Notes under the pieces: model-generated
What the model was told of the DNA's origin: nothing
The model's input: the letters and a program-made list of their open reading frames with translations, nothing else
Database searches by the model: none
Shown here: positions 16,555-24,177 of the stretch, one piece after another
Position numbering within the stretch: position 1 is the first letter of the stretch
Layout: each line of letters begins with the position of its first letter
Made by a program: the position numbers and the translations under genes
Source of the DNA: Haloarcula nitratireducens
GTDB taxonomy: Archaea > Halobacteriota > Halobacteria > Halobacteriales > Haloarculaceae
Direction of reading: 5' to 3'
DNA: 64,000 bases
Assembly: GCF_019599505.1 (NCBI RefSeq)
Contig: NZ_RKLT01000001.1
Location: forward strand, 682,001-746,000

Positions 16555-17331
16555 ATGGACGAACACGCCGACGGAGTCGGTGTTTCCGAACGACGTCTCG
16601 ACGCCGTCGCCGACGCGGTCGACGCCGCCGACAGCGTCGTCGCCCTGACCGGCGCGGGCGTCTCGACGGCGTCGGGTATCCCGTCGTTTCGCGGCGAGGA
16701 CGGCGTCTGGGATCGCTTCGACCCGATGGCCTTCCACCGGCGGCGACTCGACGCCGACCCGGAGGGGTTCTGGCGCGACCGACTCGACCTCCGAGAAGAG
16801 CTATACGGCGGCCGCGACCCGGAACCGAACGCGGCTCACGTCGCCCTCGCCGAGATGGAGGCGGCGGGCCACCTCGACGCCGTGCTCACGCAGAACGTCG
16901 ACGGCCTCCACGACGACGCGGGGACCGGCCGCGTGGTCGAACTCCACGGGACCCACCGCAGGGTCCGCTGTGACGGCTGCGGGGACCGACTGCCCGCCGA
17001 CGAGGCCTTCGACCGCGCCGCCGACGGCGAGGTGCCGCCCCGCTGTGACTGCGGGGGCGTCTACCGCCCCGACGTGGTGCTGTTCGGCGAAGCCCTGCCC
17101 GACGTGGCGATGGACGAGGCACAGCGACTCGCCCGCGAGAGCGACGTGTTCCTCGCCGTCGGGTCGTCGCTGTCGGTCAACCCGGCGGCGATGCTCCCCG
17201 ACGTCGCCACCCAGTCGGACGCGACGCTCGCCGTCGTCAACTACGAGGAAACGCCGAAAGACGACGCCGCAGAATGGGTCCTCCGAGCGGACGTGACGGA
17301 AGTCCTGCCGGCGGTCGAATCGCGGCTGTGA
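16555..17331 (+). CDS. Sir2-family NAD-dependent protein deacylase
   Basis: 258 residues from ATG 16555. Motifs: ALTGAGVSTASGIPSFRG (NAD binding), TQNVDGLHDDAG, the catalytic His in VELHGTHRRVRC, the zinc-binding CDGC and CDCG pairs, and the GSSLSVNPA loop. It removes acyl groups from lysines, giving O-acyl-ADP-ribose and nicotinamide. A TATA-like AACTTTACT at about 16524-16532 supports the start over upstream in-frame codons. Confidence 0.92.
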   Translation: MDEHADGVGVSERRLDAVADAVDAADSVVALTGAGVSTASGIPSFRGEDGVWDRFDPMAFHRRRLDADPEGFWRDRLDLREELYGGRDPEPNAAHVALAEMEAAGHLDAVLTQNVDGLHDDAGTGRVVELHGTHRRVRCDGCGDRLPADEAFDRAADGEVPPRCDCGGVYRPDVVLFGEALPDVAMDEAQRLARESDVFLAVGSSLSVNPAAMLPDVATQSDATLAVVNYEETPKDDAAEWVLRADVTEVLPAVESRL

Positions 17332-17337
17332 CCGCGC

Positions 17338-17763
17338 TCAGAGCTCGACGCCGCCGGGGATGAGACTCCGCTGGCGGAGCAGGCTGCCGTCGTGGTCGTA
17401 GACGAGCAGCGTCCGCTTCCCGTAGACCAGCGACTCGCCGTCGCTGTCGGTGAGTCTGACTTCGTACTGACCGTCGTCCTCGCGGCCCTCCGCGGCGCTG
17501 ACGAGCGCCGTCACGTCGTCCGTGTCCGCGGACACTTCGAGGACGAACTCGCCGGTCAGGCGGTTCGTCAGCGAGAGGACGCCGCCGTCGCTGTCGGCCT
17601 GTCGGCGGAAGACGACGTCGATCTCGCCGGCGTCGAGCGTGCCGTCTGTCCCTGTCGTGAGGCGCTCTCGAAGGCCGTCCGCCGGGCCGTCGTAGTCGAT
17701 ACTGATGGTCGGAGTGCCGTCGTGGTCGCTCTCTACGTCGACGGTGAAGTGGTCGCGCCTCAT
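17338..17763 (-). CDS. Conserved haloarchaeal protein (DUF5793-like)
   Basis: 141 residues, very acidic, soluble, beginning MRRDHFTVDVESDHDGTPTI and predicted mostly beta (TISIDYDG, FVLEVSADTDDV, QYEVRLTDSDGES). From memory it resembles the haloarchaeal DUF5793 family, but I cannot verify this. No catalytic motif. Convergent with the sirtuin gene across 6 bases. Confidence 0.6.
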   Translation of the reverse strand: MRRDHFTVDVESDHDGTPTISIDYDGPADGLRERLTTGTDGTLDAGEIDVVFRRQADSDGGVLSLTNRLTGEFVLEVSADTDDVTALVSAAEGREDDGQYEVRLTDSDGESLVYGKRTLLVYDHDGSLLRQRSLIPGGVEL

Positions 17764-17884
17764 TCGGCTACGTGACGGTTGGTAGTCCGTCGCAATGAAC
17801 GTAACGGCGACGGCAGCACCGCAACGCTCTTATCACCGTCTTTCCGGTAGCTTTTACCCGGTGCCTGTCGGTGCTGGTGACAGG

Positions 17885-18385
17885 ATGGCGTGGGTCAAAT
17901 CCGAGTACGCTGGCGAACTTGCCGTTCTCTCGACGTGGCTGGTCGCGCTCGCGCCGTGGTCGGCCTCCGTCTTCGAGGTGTCGGGGCTGACCGTCGTCGC
18001 GCTTCGCTTTCTCCCCTTTCGCTTCCAGTTCATCTTCGGCGCGACGCTCCCGAACGAACGCCCGTTCCTCTGGGCGTGGCAGGTCGCCGACTTCCAGTCG
18101 GCCGCCGGGCTCTCGCTGGCCGGCGACCTCGGCTTCGCGGCCCTCGTCGTGTTCGCGTTCCCGTTCGCGCTCAGCCTCTACTACTACTTCGAGGAGGAGC
18201 GGGTGGCGGCGGCGCTGCCCGCCGACCCGGTTCGCCTGTTCGGCGGGTTGCTCGGACTGGTCGCCCTCCTCACGCTCGCGGCGACGGCGCTGTTCTTCCG
18301 CTATTTCCCCGGAACGACGCTCCCCGTCGGCGCTGCCGTCGCCGCCGTGCTCGCGTATCTGCTTCTCACCATCGACCGGACCTGA
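17885..18385 (+). CDS. Four-helix membrane protein (TIGR04206-like)
   Basis: 166 residues from ATG 17885 (MAWVKSEYAGELAVLSTWL). Four to five transmembrane segments, with a charged EEERVAA stretch between helices 3 and 4. The N-terminal SEYAGELAVLS motif resembles the haloarchaeal TIGR04206 family from memory. No known function. Upstream in-frame codons from 17795 are less likely because ATG 17885 starts the conserved part. Confidence 0.65.
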   Translation: MAWVKSEYAGELAVLSTWLVALAPWSASVFEVSGLTVVALRFLPFRFQFIFGATLPNERPFLWAWQVADFQSAAGLSLAGDLGFAALVVFAFPFALSLYYYFEEERVAAALPADPVRLFGGLLGLVALLTLAATALFFRYFPGTTLPVGAAVAAVLAYLLLTIDRT

Positions 18386-18506
18386 GTGGTATCCTCGCCG
18401 GCAGTCGGCGCGCGGTTTCACCAGTTAGCAACGAGTTCGAAGCGGCGCTGCGTCTGACCCTCGCCCACCCCGCGCGAAAAGGCGTGCTTTCGAGTTGAAC
18501 CGACTG

Positions 18507-18647
18507 TTAGAGTACCAACCTGACGAGGGAGAAGAGGAAGAAGAAACCTGCGACGACAGTCATAATTCCGATTGTTAGCAGGTGAAGCGCGATTCCATCG
18601 GGGAAATCACCGTTGAGGGTAGAGATGAAACGAATCAGTAAGCGCAC
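18507..18647 (-). CDS. Possible small membrane protein, 46 aa
   Basis: GTG at 18647, immediately preceded by an in-frame TAG, to TAA at 18507. Starts VRLLIRFISTLNGDFP and contains one long hydrophobic helix (roughly residues 19-46, with MTVVAGFFFLFSL). Base composition is less GC-rich than the neighbours. It lies in a 361-base gap next to the transporter island. No homologue recognised; it could be a chance frame. Confidence 0.35.
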   Translation of the reverse strand: MRLLIRFISTLNGDFPDGIALHLLTIGIMTVVAGFFFLFSLVRLVL

Positions 18648-18746
18648 CTATCTAACGGCGGTGTCGGTAGAAACGGTGCCGAGTCAGTAGGATTTCGATA
18701 GAGCCAAAGAAGTGGAAGTTGATCGCTTGTAACTCGGGGACCCTCG

Positions 18747-20261
18747 TCAAGGAGGCCCCGACTGATTACCGCCCTCTCCCGCGGCTCGACGTTCGCGAAA
18801 GCGCTGGACGATCGGATATGCCAGCGAAATCAAACTCAAACCGAGGATTACCATCGTGAGCGGACTGTCGATGAAGATACTCAGTTCTCCGCCGGAGAGC
18901 TTCAGCGATCGGCGAAGGTTCACTTCTGCAATCGGTCCGAGTATCAACCCAAGCACCATCGGGGCCAGCGGGTAGTCCTCAACGCGCATGATATATCCGA
19001 GCACACCAGCTCCGATAGCAGTCCAGACATCTAGGGGGTTTCCTCGGAGTGCGTACGCACCAACCAGCGAGAGAATGAAGATGACGGGCCACAGGTACTT
19101 CGGCGGGAAGTCGATGATACGCGCCCAATAGCGTGCCCCCAAGAGACCAACAATTAGGATGACAATGTACACCAGAAAGAACCCAACGAAGACAGAGTAG
19201 ACGAGTTCGGGCTCTTCCTGGAAGAGGTCGGGGCCAGGACGGATGCCATGAACCATTAGCGCTCCGATGAGAATTGCAGTCACGGAATCACCGGGTATCC
19301 CGAGCGTGAGCGTCGGTATCAATGCCCCGCCAGTCGAGGAATTGTTGCCGGATTCGGCGGCTGCTACCCCCCGAACGTCCCCTTCTCCAAACGTACCGTC
19401 GTCGAGCCACCGCTTCGACTCATTATACGTGACGAAGGAAGCGATGTCACCTCCCGCACCAGGGATTGCGCCAACGATGGTTCCTGCAACGCTTGACACC
19501 ATCGAGAGCGGGAGGATTTTGGCGAGTGTCCCTTTGTCAGGCATCACATCCGAGATATCTTGACTAACTTCGTTGTCGCTCAGACTCGACTGATATCGGT
19601 ACAATCCTTCAGCAATACCAAACAGGCCAATCATTACTGCGATGAACTGGATCCCGGATGTAAGTACCTCGTATCCGAACGTGAACCGCGGTGAGGCCAT
19701 CACCGGATCTAGACCGACTGTCGCTAGAAACATCCCAAGCAAACCCGAGATGAGCCCTTTAATCAGCGAGTCTCCGCTCACACTGGCGATGATTGATAGG
19801 CCGAACACCGCCAACGCGAAGTATTCCGGTGAGGCAAACTCCAAAGCGAAGGCCGCAATCTGTGGAGACACGAACGTCAATAGCAAGACGCTTACTGCGC
19901 CACCGACGAACGAAGCAACCGTTGCAACGGAGATCGCCTGACCGGCTTTACCTTGTTTAGCCAGCGGAAATCCATCGAAGACAGTAGCGGCAGCACTAGG
20001 TGTCCCAGGAGTCCGGATGAGTATTGCCGGGATTGATCCCGCGTACAACGCGCCCCCGTAGATGCCAAGCAAAAGCATCATTCCGGGTATCGGATCCATC
20101 CCGAATGTAAACGATACTAACACCGCAACGGTCATCGTCGCTGTCATCCCTGGGAGCGAGCCCATAATGATACCGATGAGGACACCTGTGACTAGTAGGA
20201 GCAGTGTCATCGGCTCTGTCACAGCACCAGCAGCGCCTAACAGGTTCTCACCGAGGCTCAT
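18747..20261 (-). CDS. tctA: Tripartite tricarboxylate transporter, large permease TctA
   Basis: 504 residues, about 12 transmembrane segments. Typical TctA segments: IIMGSLPGMTATMTVAVLVS, YGGALYAGSIPAILIRTPGT and IPGAGGDIASFVTYNESKRW. It forms the ion-driven channel for a carboxylate captured by TctC. Last gene of tctC-tctB-tctA; its ATG overlaps the tctB stop by one base. Codon use is visibly less GC-rich than the surrounding chromosome, suggesting later acquisition. Confidence 0.9.
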   Translation of the reverse strand: MSLGENLLGAAGAVTEPMTLLLLVTGVLIGIIMGSLPGMTATMTVAVLVSFTFGMDPIPGMMLLLGIYGGALYAGSIPAILIRTPGTPSAAATVFDGFPLAKQGKAGQAISVATVASFVGGAVSVLLLTFVSPQIAAFALEFASPEYFALAVFGLSIIASVSGDSLIKGLISGLLGMFLATVGLDPVMASPRFTFGYEVLTSGIQFIAVMIGLFGIAEGLYRYQSSLSDNEVSQDISDVMPDKGTLAKILPLSMVSSVAGTIVGAIPGAGGDIASFVTYNESKRWLDDGTFGEGDVRGVAAAESGNNSSTGGALIPTLTLGIPGDSVTAILIGALMVHGIRPGPDLFQEEPELVYSVFVGFFLVYIVILIVGLLGARYWARIIDFPPKYLWPVIFILSLVGAYALRGNPLDVWTAIGAGVLGYIMRVEDYPLAPMVLGLILGPIAEVNLRRSLKLSGGELSIFIDSPLTMVILGLSLISLAYPIVQRFRERRAAGEGGNQSGPP

Positions 20262-20764
20262 TAGAGGAGACCCCCTACACCGATAAAGAGAGAGACGAGA
20301 CCACCGAGTCCAAGAGGGCCTTCCGGCAGCGGCACATGTAGAAAGCCCACAAAGACGTTCTGAAGAACGATACTGATTCCGACCGCGAGCGGTACTCCCA
20401 CTTTGAGGTCACGCACTCCAGAATAATACATAACGATGGTCAAAAACGCGATAGTCGTAAGTAGAAAGCCCGTTATCGGGAGCACAATTGCGTATCCGAT
20501 AAGAAACGCAACCGGGACACCGAACTGGACGAGATCGTCGGTGGTTACGGACTGTCTCTTTGAGTCCTGCGATACGATAGCGTTGACAAACTGGAGCACC
20601 GCAAGCAACGCAATGCCGCCAGCGATAAACCGCGGGAATAGTGCTGGCCCAGGGGTTCCAGCGACACCACTAGGAAAGTCGCTACTGACGATATACACAC
20701 TCACGGCGAACGCTATGAGCAGTCCGGAAGCAACTTCGTCAGTCCGTGAGATACGTAGTTCCAT
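20261..20764 (-). CDS. tctB: Tripartite tricarboxylate transporter, small permease TctB
   Basis: 167 residues, four transmembrane helices, with the family's GTPGPALFPRFIAGGIALL motif in the first half. It pairs with TctA in the membrane. It lies between tctC (11 bases upstream) and tctA (stop/start overlap TAATG). Confidence 0.85.
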   Translation of the reverse strand: MELRISRTDEVASGLLIAFAVSVYIVSSDFPSGVAGTPGPALFPRFIAGGIALLAVLQFVNAIVSQDSKRQSVTTDDLVQFGVPVAFLIGYAIVLPITGFLLTTIAFLTIVMYYSGVRDLKVGVPLAVGISIVLQNVFVGFLHVPLPEGPLGLGGLVSLFIGVGGLL

Positions 20765-20775
20765 CAGTTGCCGGA

Positions 20776-21843
20776 TTACCCTTCGAGATTGAGGTTCGCA
20801 ATTAGGTCTTCAAACTCCCCATACTGTTGACTCATGAACTGGTCGAATTCATCGGGGCTGCGGTATACAAGTCCGAAGCCGTTGTTATCCATGAACTCTT
20901 GGAAGGCGTCAGAGTCATAGACAGACTTGTAGGTGTCGTGAAGTGTGGAAACGGTCTCGTCGGAAGTCTGGGCCGGAACACCCAGTCCTCGCCAAGCACC
21001 GACAATGATGTCATAGCCCGCTTCTTGGAAAGTGGGCGTGTCAGGGAAGATGTCAACCGGTTCCTCGCCCATGACGCCAAGTACTTTGAGCGGTCCATCT
21101 TCCACTTGTGAAGCGACTTCCGCGGCGCTAGCCGTCGTAGCGTCGACTTCACCGTTGACGACCGCCGTGGTTGCTGGTGCACCACCATCATATCCGATAT
21201 GATTGACCTGATCCGGGATACCGGCGGCTTGGGCGAATCGTGCAGCCGAGAGGTGCCAGATAGCACCGATACCAGAGTTCGATATCCGGACTTGTTCCTC
21301 ACTATTCTTGGCGTGCTCAACGAACCCCTCGATCGTATCGTACGGTGCGTCTTCGTGAACAGTCAGCGAAGCGGGGTCGAAATTATACTGCATGACCGCT
21401 TTGAAATCCTCGGGAGTAATATCGGAAATGTCAAGATGCGAAATAGTACACACCTCGACAGTTAGGACACCGACTGTTGACCCATCTGGTTCGGCGTTGG
21501 CGATTCGCCGGAAGCCTGCGCTCCCACTACCGCCCGTCACATTGCTCACGTAATACGAGGAATCGGACTGTTCCTCGGCTAAAGAGGCCAACTTTCTGGC
21601 AGTCCGATCGGTTCCGCCGCCGGATGCCCATGGACAAATCATCTCGATCTCATTGGGGAGACTGCCGCCGCCACCGTTGCCCGACCCATCGGTTGCCGTA
21701 CCGTCTCCGCTCTCATCCGTAGTTGTCGATCCGTCGCCGCCATCGCTGTCGCCTTGACAACCTGTTAGTGCGACGATGGACGCTGTTCCACCCACACTCT
21801 TGAGGAACTGCCTCCTTCGCTTGGGCTCTTCTAGCATAGACAT
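20776..21843 (-). CDS. tctC: Tripartite tricarboxylate transporter, binding protein TctC (lipoprotein)
   Basis: 355 residues. Twin-arginine motif KRRRQFLKSVGG and lipobox LTGC at about residue 29, then an acidic Ser/Thr/Gly/Asp-rich linker (about 30-60) and a Bug/TctC periplasmic-binding domain (IEMICPWASGGGTDRTARKL, ISNSGIGAIWHLSAA, GAWRGLGVPA). It captures the carboxylate outside the membrane. ATG 21843 coincides with the predicted transcription start; ATG 21837 is an alternative. Substrate unknown: no metabolic gene or two-component regulator accompanies the operon. Confidence 0.9.
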   Translation of the reverse strand: MSMLEEPKRRRQFLKSVGGTASIVALTGCQGDSDGGDGSTTTDESGDGTATDGSGNGGGGSLPNEIEMICPWASGGGTDRTARKLASLAEEQSDSSYYVSNVTGGSGSAGFRRIANAEPDGSTVGVLTVEVCTISHLDISDITPEDFKAVMQYNFDPASLTVHEDAPYDTIEGFVEHAKNSEEQVRISNSGIGAIWHLSAARFAQAAGIPDQVNHIGYDGGAPATTAVVNGEVDATTASAAEVASQVEDGPLKVLGVMGEEPVDIFPDTPTFQEAGYDIIVGAWRGLGVPAQTSDETVSTLHDTYKSVYDSDAFQEFMDNNGFGLVYRSPDEFDQFMSQQYGEFEDLIANLNLEG

Positions 21844-21861
21844 CCATCATTATATATGGTC

Positions 21862-21870
21862 CATTTATAG
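21862..21870 (-). promoter_or_regulatory. TATA box of tctCBA
   Basis: CTATAAATG on the minus strand, about 26 bases before ATG 21843, so the transcript would be leaderless. The surrounding 60 bases are strongly AT-rich. Confidence 0.5.
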
Positions 21871-22032
21871 TATTTTCCATTATTGACCTTAGGAGGTGCA
21901 GTATTATCTTAAATATCTGAGCTTTTCACCCATATATGTCGTTGGTAAATGATAAACAGCACAAAAAGTGGCGAGTGACTTTACAGATGATAAATAGTCG
22001 AATGAATTTGAACCAGCGAACTGATTAATGCG

Positions 22033-22143
22033 ATAGCGGACACCGACGCCAAGTGGATTAAACTGACGGCCAGATGATAGCTGTCTGGAAGGCGAAAGAC
22101 GTTCTCGCGAAACGTGGGATACCACTCGCTGAGTGTCCGCTAT
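22033..22143. repeat. 11-bp inverted repeat, 111-bp span
   Basis: ATAGCGGACAC at 22033-22043 is the exact reverse complement of GTGTCCGCTAT at 22133-22143. It lies in the 710-base gap between tctC and the secretion ATPase gene. The right arm coincides with the point where the decayed reading frame shifts. Confidence 0.4.
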
Positions 22144-22338
22144 GATGTGCTATCAGCATGTGGCAGTGGTGTTCGAGAGATGGCTAACCAACAGACCGGA
22201 GCGATTAGTCTGATCGTTGACGATCCGTTGCGTTTCCATTACTCGTTATTTGTTGTACAGGAGGAGTTTCCAAAACTAGTCAGACGTACACATGCCCTGT
22301 TAGTGCGAAGAGATAGCGAGTTCGTCTTCGATACGTAG
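22074..22338 (+). pseudogene. Decayed, frameshifted coding remnant of unknown family
   Basis: One frame from ATG 22074 reads MIAVWKAKDVLAKRGIPL and stops at 22145. The next frame continues from the same region as YDVLSACGSGVREMANQQTG, then LIVDDPLRFHYSLFVV, to TAG at 22338. Together they read like one soluble protein interrupted by a frameshift near 22140. I do not recognise it. The 710-base gap otherwise holds AT-rich promoter sequence and an IS-like end. Confidence 0.35.
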
Positions 22339-22380
22339 ACTCCCTACATCGACCACACTAAGCGAGTATCCATCATCTGT

Positions 22381-22399
22381 CAGGGGTTTCAACAAAGCC
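22381..22399. repeat. Possible insertion-sequence terminal repeat
   Basis: CAGGGGTTTCAACAAAGCC. Its reverse complement begins GGCTTTGTTGAA, the terminal-repeat start typical of IS5/IS903- and IS6-type elements. No matching second end or transposase is seen nearby, so at most it is a solitary remnant at the edge of the AT-richer island. Confidence 0.35.
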
Positions 22400-22486
22400 A
22401 GTAGCAAAAGCGTCGAAGAACCAGCGCTCACCGATAGCCCCGCAATCCGAAAATGGGAATACGAAGACTGAGAACTGGCGAGCGAA

Positions 22487-22493
22487 TTTTAAG
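22487..22493 (+). promoter_or_regulatory. TATA box of the secretion ATPase gene
   Basis: TTTTAAG, predicting transcription start near 22516 and therefore a leader of roughly 38 bases, long for this window. Confidence 0.4.
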
Positions 22494-22520
22494 TAGGTGG
22501 CTGCGAAATCGCAGGTAACC

Positions 22521-22540
22521 CGGGGGCATCGACGCCCCCG
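22521..22540 (+). promoter_or_regulatory. GC-rich hairpin in the leader of the secretion ATPase gene
   Basis: CGGGGGC (22521-22527) pairs perfectly with GCCCCCG (22534-22540) around a 6-base loop, 13 bases before the start codon. It would lie at the 5' end of the transcript and could affect its stability or translation. Confidence 0.45.
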
Positions 22541-22553
22541 CCTTCCGCCACCG

Positions 22554-24176
22554 ATGTCTGATTCCGACTCCCCCGACGCCGGCGACGCGCTGACCGACCC
22601 GCTGGACGCGATACAGGGGTGGCTCTCCCGAACGGCGACGCTGCTGTCCGGGTCGGCGGTGCCCGAATCGAACTACGATCCCGCCCGCCACGACAGTCTG
22701 GTGGCGTTCGACGGGCTGGCGGGGTACGAGGAAGTCGAGCGCTACTGGCTCAACGCACCCTTCGCGTTCGTCTCCATCAACCGCGACCCCGAGAGCGACG
22801 AGCATCGCTACCACGTCGTCGAGCCCTCGCTGACCGACGTCGAAGCCGAACTGCTGGACCGCCTCTTCGAGGACGTCCGCGGCCCGCTCATCTACCGCGA
22901 GGACGTCGAGGACGACCCCGAGGGCGCGCTCGCGGCGGAGGTGCGCCGCAGACTGGAAGAGTACGGCGTCGTCGTGGAGGCGGAGACGTTCTACCGCCTC
23001 TTTTACTACCTCTATCGCTCGTTTCTGGGCTACGGCCACATCGACCCGCTGCTGCACGACCCCGCGATCGAGGACATCTCCTGTGACGGACCGAACCTCC
23101 CGGTGTTCGTCTATCACGACGAGTACACCGACATCGCTTCGAGCGTCGTCTTCGACGAGACGGAACTGGACAACTTCGTCGTCCAACTCGCTCAGCGCTC
23201 GGGGCGGCACGTCTCCGTCTCCGACCCGGTCGTCTCGACGACGCTGCCCGACGGGTCGCGCATCGAACTCGCCCTCGGCGAGGAGGTCACCCCCCGCGGG
23301 TCCGCGTTCACGATCCGGCAGTACGCCGACGAGCCGTTCACCCCCATCGACCTGCTGAACTACGGGACGTTCTCGCTGGAGATGCTCGCGTATCTCTGGC
23401 TCGCCATCGAGTCCAACAAGTCGCTGGTCTTCGCCGGCGGGACGGCCGCGGGCAAGACCACCTCGATGAACGCGCTGGCGATGTTCATCCCGCCCCGGTC
23501 GAAGGTGCTGACCATCGAGGACACCCGCGAGCTGTCGCTGTACCACGACAACTGGCTCTCGTCGGTGACGCGAGAGCGACTGGACGACTCGGACATCACG
23601 ATGTACGACCTCCTGCGGTCGGCGCTCCGCCACCGCCCGGAGTACATCGTCGTCGGCGAGGTCCGCGGCGAGGAGGCCATCACGCTGTTTCAGGCGATGA
23701 ACACCGGACACACGACGTTCTCGACGATGCACGCCGACTCGGTACAGACGGTCATCAACCGACTGGAGAACGAGCCCATCAACGTCCCGCGCCCGATGGT
23801 CCAGAGCCTGGACATCCTCTGCGTGCAGGTGCTCGGGCGCTCGGGCGACGAGCGGGTCCGCCGGGCGAAGACGCTGGCCGAGATCGAAGGTATCGACCAG
23901 CGGACCGGCGAACTCGACTACTCGAACACGTACTCGTGGCAGCCGACCGAAGACCGCTTCGAGGAGCGCAACAGCGACCTCTTAGACGAGATTCGGGAAG
24001 AGCGAGGCTGGAAGCGCGCGGAGCTCCTCCGCGAGATGAACGACCGACAGCGCTTCCTCAGGTATCTCCAGCAGGAGGGCGTCGACGACTTCCGCCGGTT
24101 CACGGCGATGGTCAACAAGTACTACGCGGACAGGGACGAAGTCGTGGCCAGTATCGGGGACGACGTGACCGTCTGA
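22554..24176 (+). CDS. Type II/IV secretion-type ATPase (PilB/GspE/TadA-like)
   Basis: 540 residues from ATG 22554. N-terminal domain to about residue 270, then Walker A GGTAAGKTTSMNAL near residue 300, the Asp box TIEDTRELSLYHDNW, Walker B-like EYIVVGEVRGEEAITLFQAM and the His box GHTTFSTMHADS. It powers assembly of type IV pilus-like filaments or secretion from the cytoplasmic face. The next gene encodes the matching membrane platform. No pilin gene is adjacent. Upstream in-frame codons lie in the leader hairpin region. Confidence 0.9.
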   Translation: MSDSDSPDAGDALTDPLDAIQGWLSRTATLLSGSAVPESNYDPARHDSLVAFDGLAGYEEVERYWLNAPFAFVSINRDPESDEHRYHVVEPSLTDVEAELLDRLFEDVRGPLIYREDVEDDPEGALAAEVRRRLEEYGVVVEAETFYRLFYYLYRSFLGYGHIDPLLHDPAIEDISCDGPNLPVFVYHDEYTDIASSVVFDETELDNFVVQLAQRSGRHVSVSDPVVSTTLPDGSRIELALGEEVTPRGSAFTIRQYADEPFTPIDLLNYGTFSLEMLAYLWLAIESNKSLVFAGGTAAGKTTSMNALAMFIPPRSKVLTIEDTRELSLYHDNWLSSVTRERLDDSDITMYDLLRSALRHRPEYIVVGEVRGEEAITLFQAMNTGHTTFSTMHADSVQTVINRLENEPINVPRPMVQSLDILCVQVLGRSGDERVRRAKTLAEIEGIDQRTGELDYSNTYSWQPTEDRFEERNSDLLDEIREERGWKRAELLREMNDRQRFLRYLQQEGVDDFRRFTAMVNKYYADRDEVVASIGDDVTV

Positions 24177-24177
24177 C

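Noticed and set aside
21904..22125. A 73-codon minus-strand frame behind the tctC promoter
   Set aside because: Composition and sequence do not look like a real protein; it overlaps the inverted repeat and the decayed plus-strand frame.
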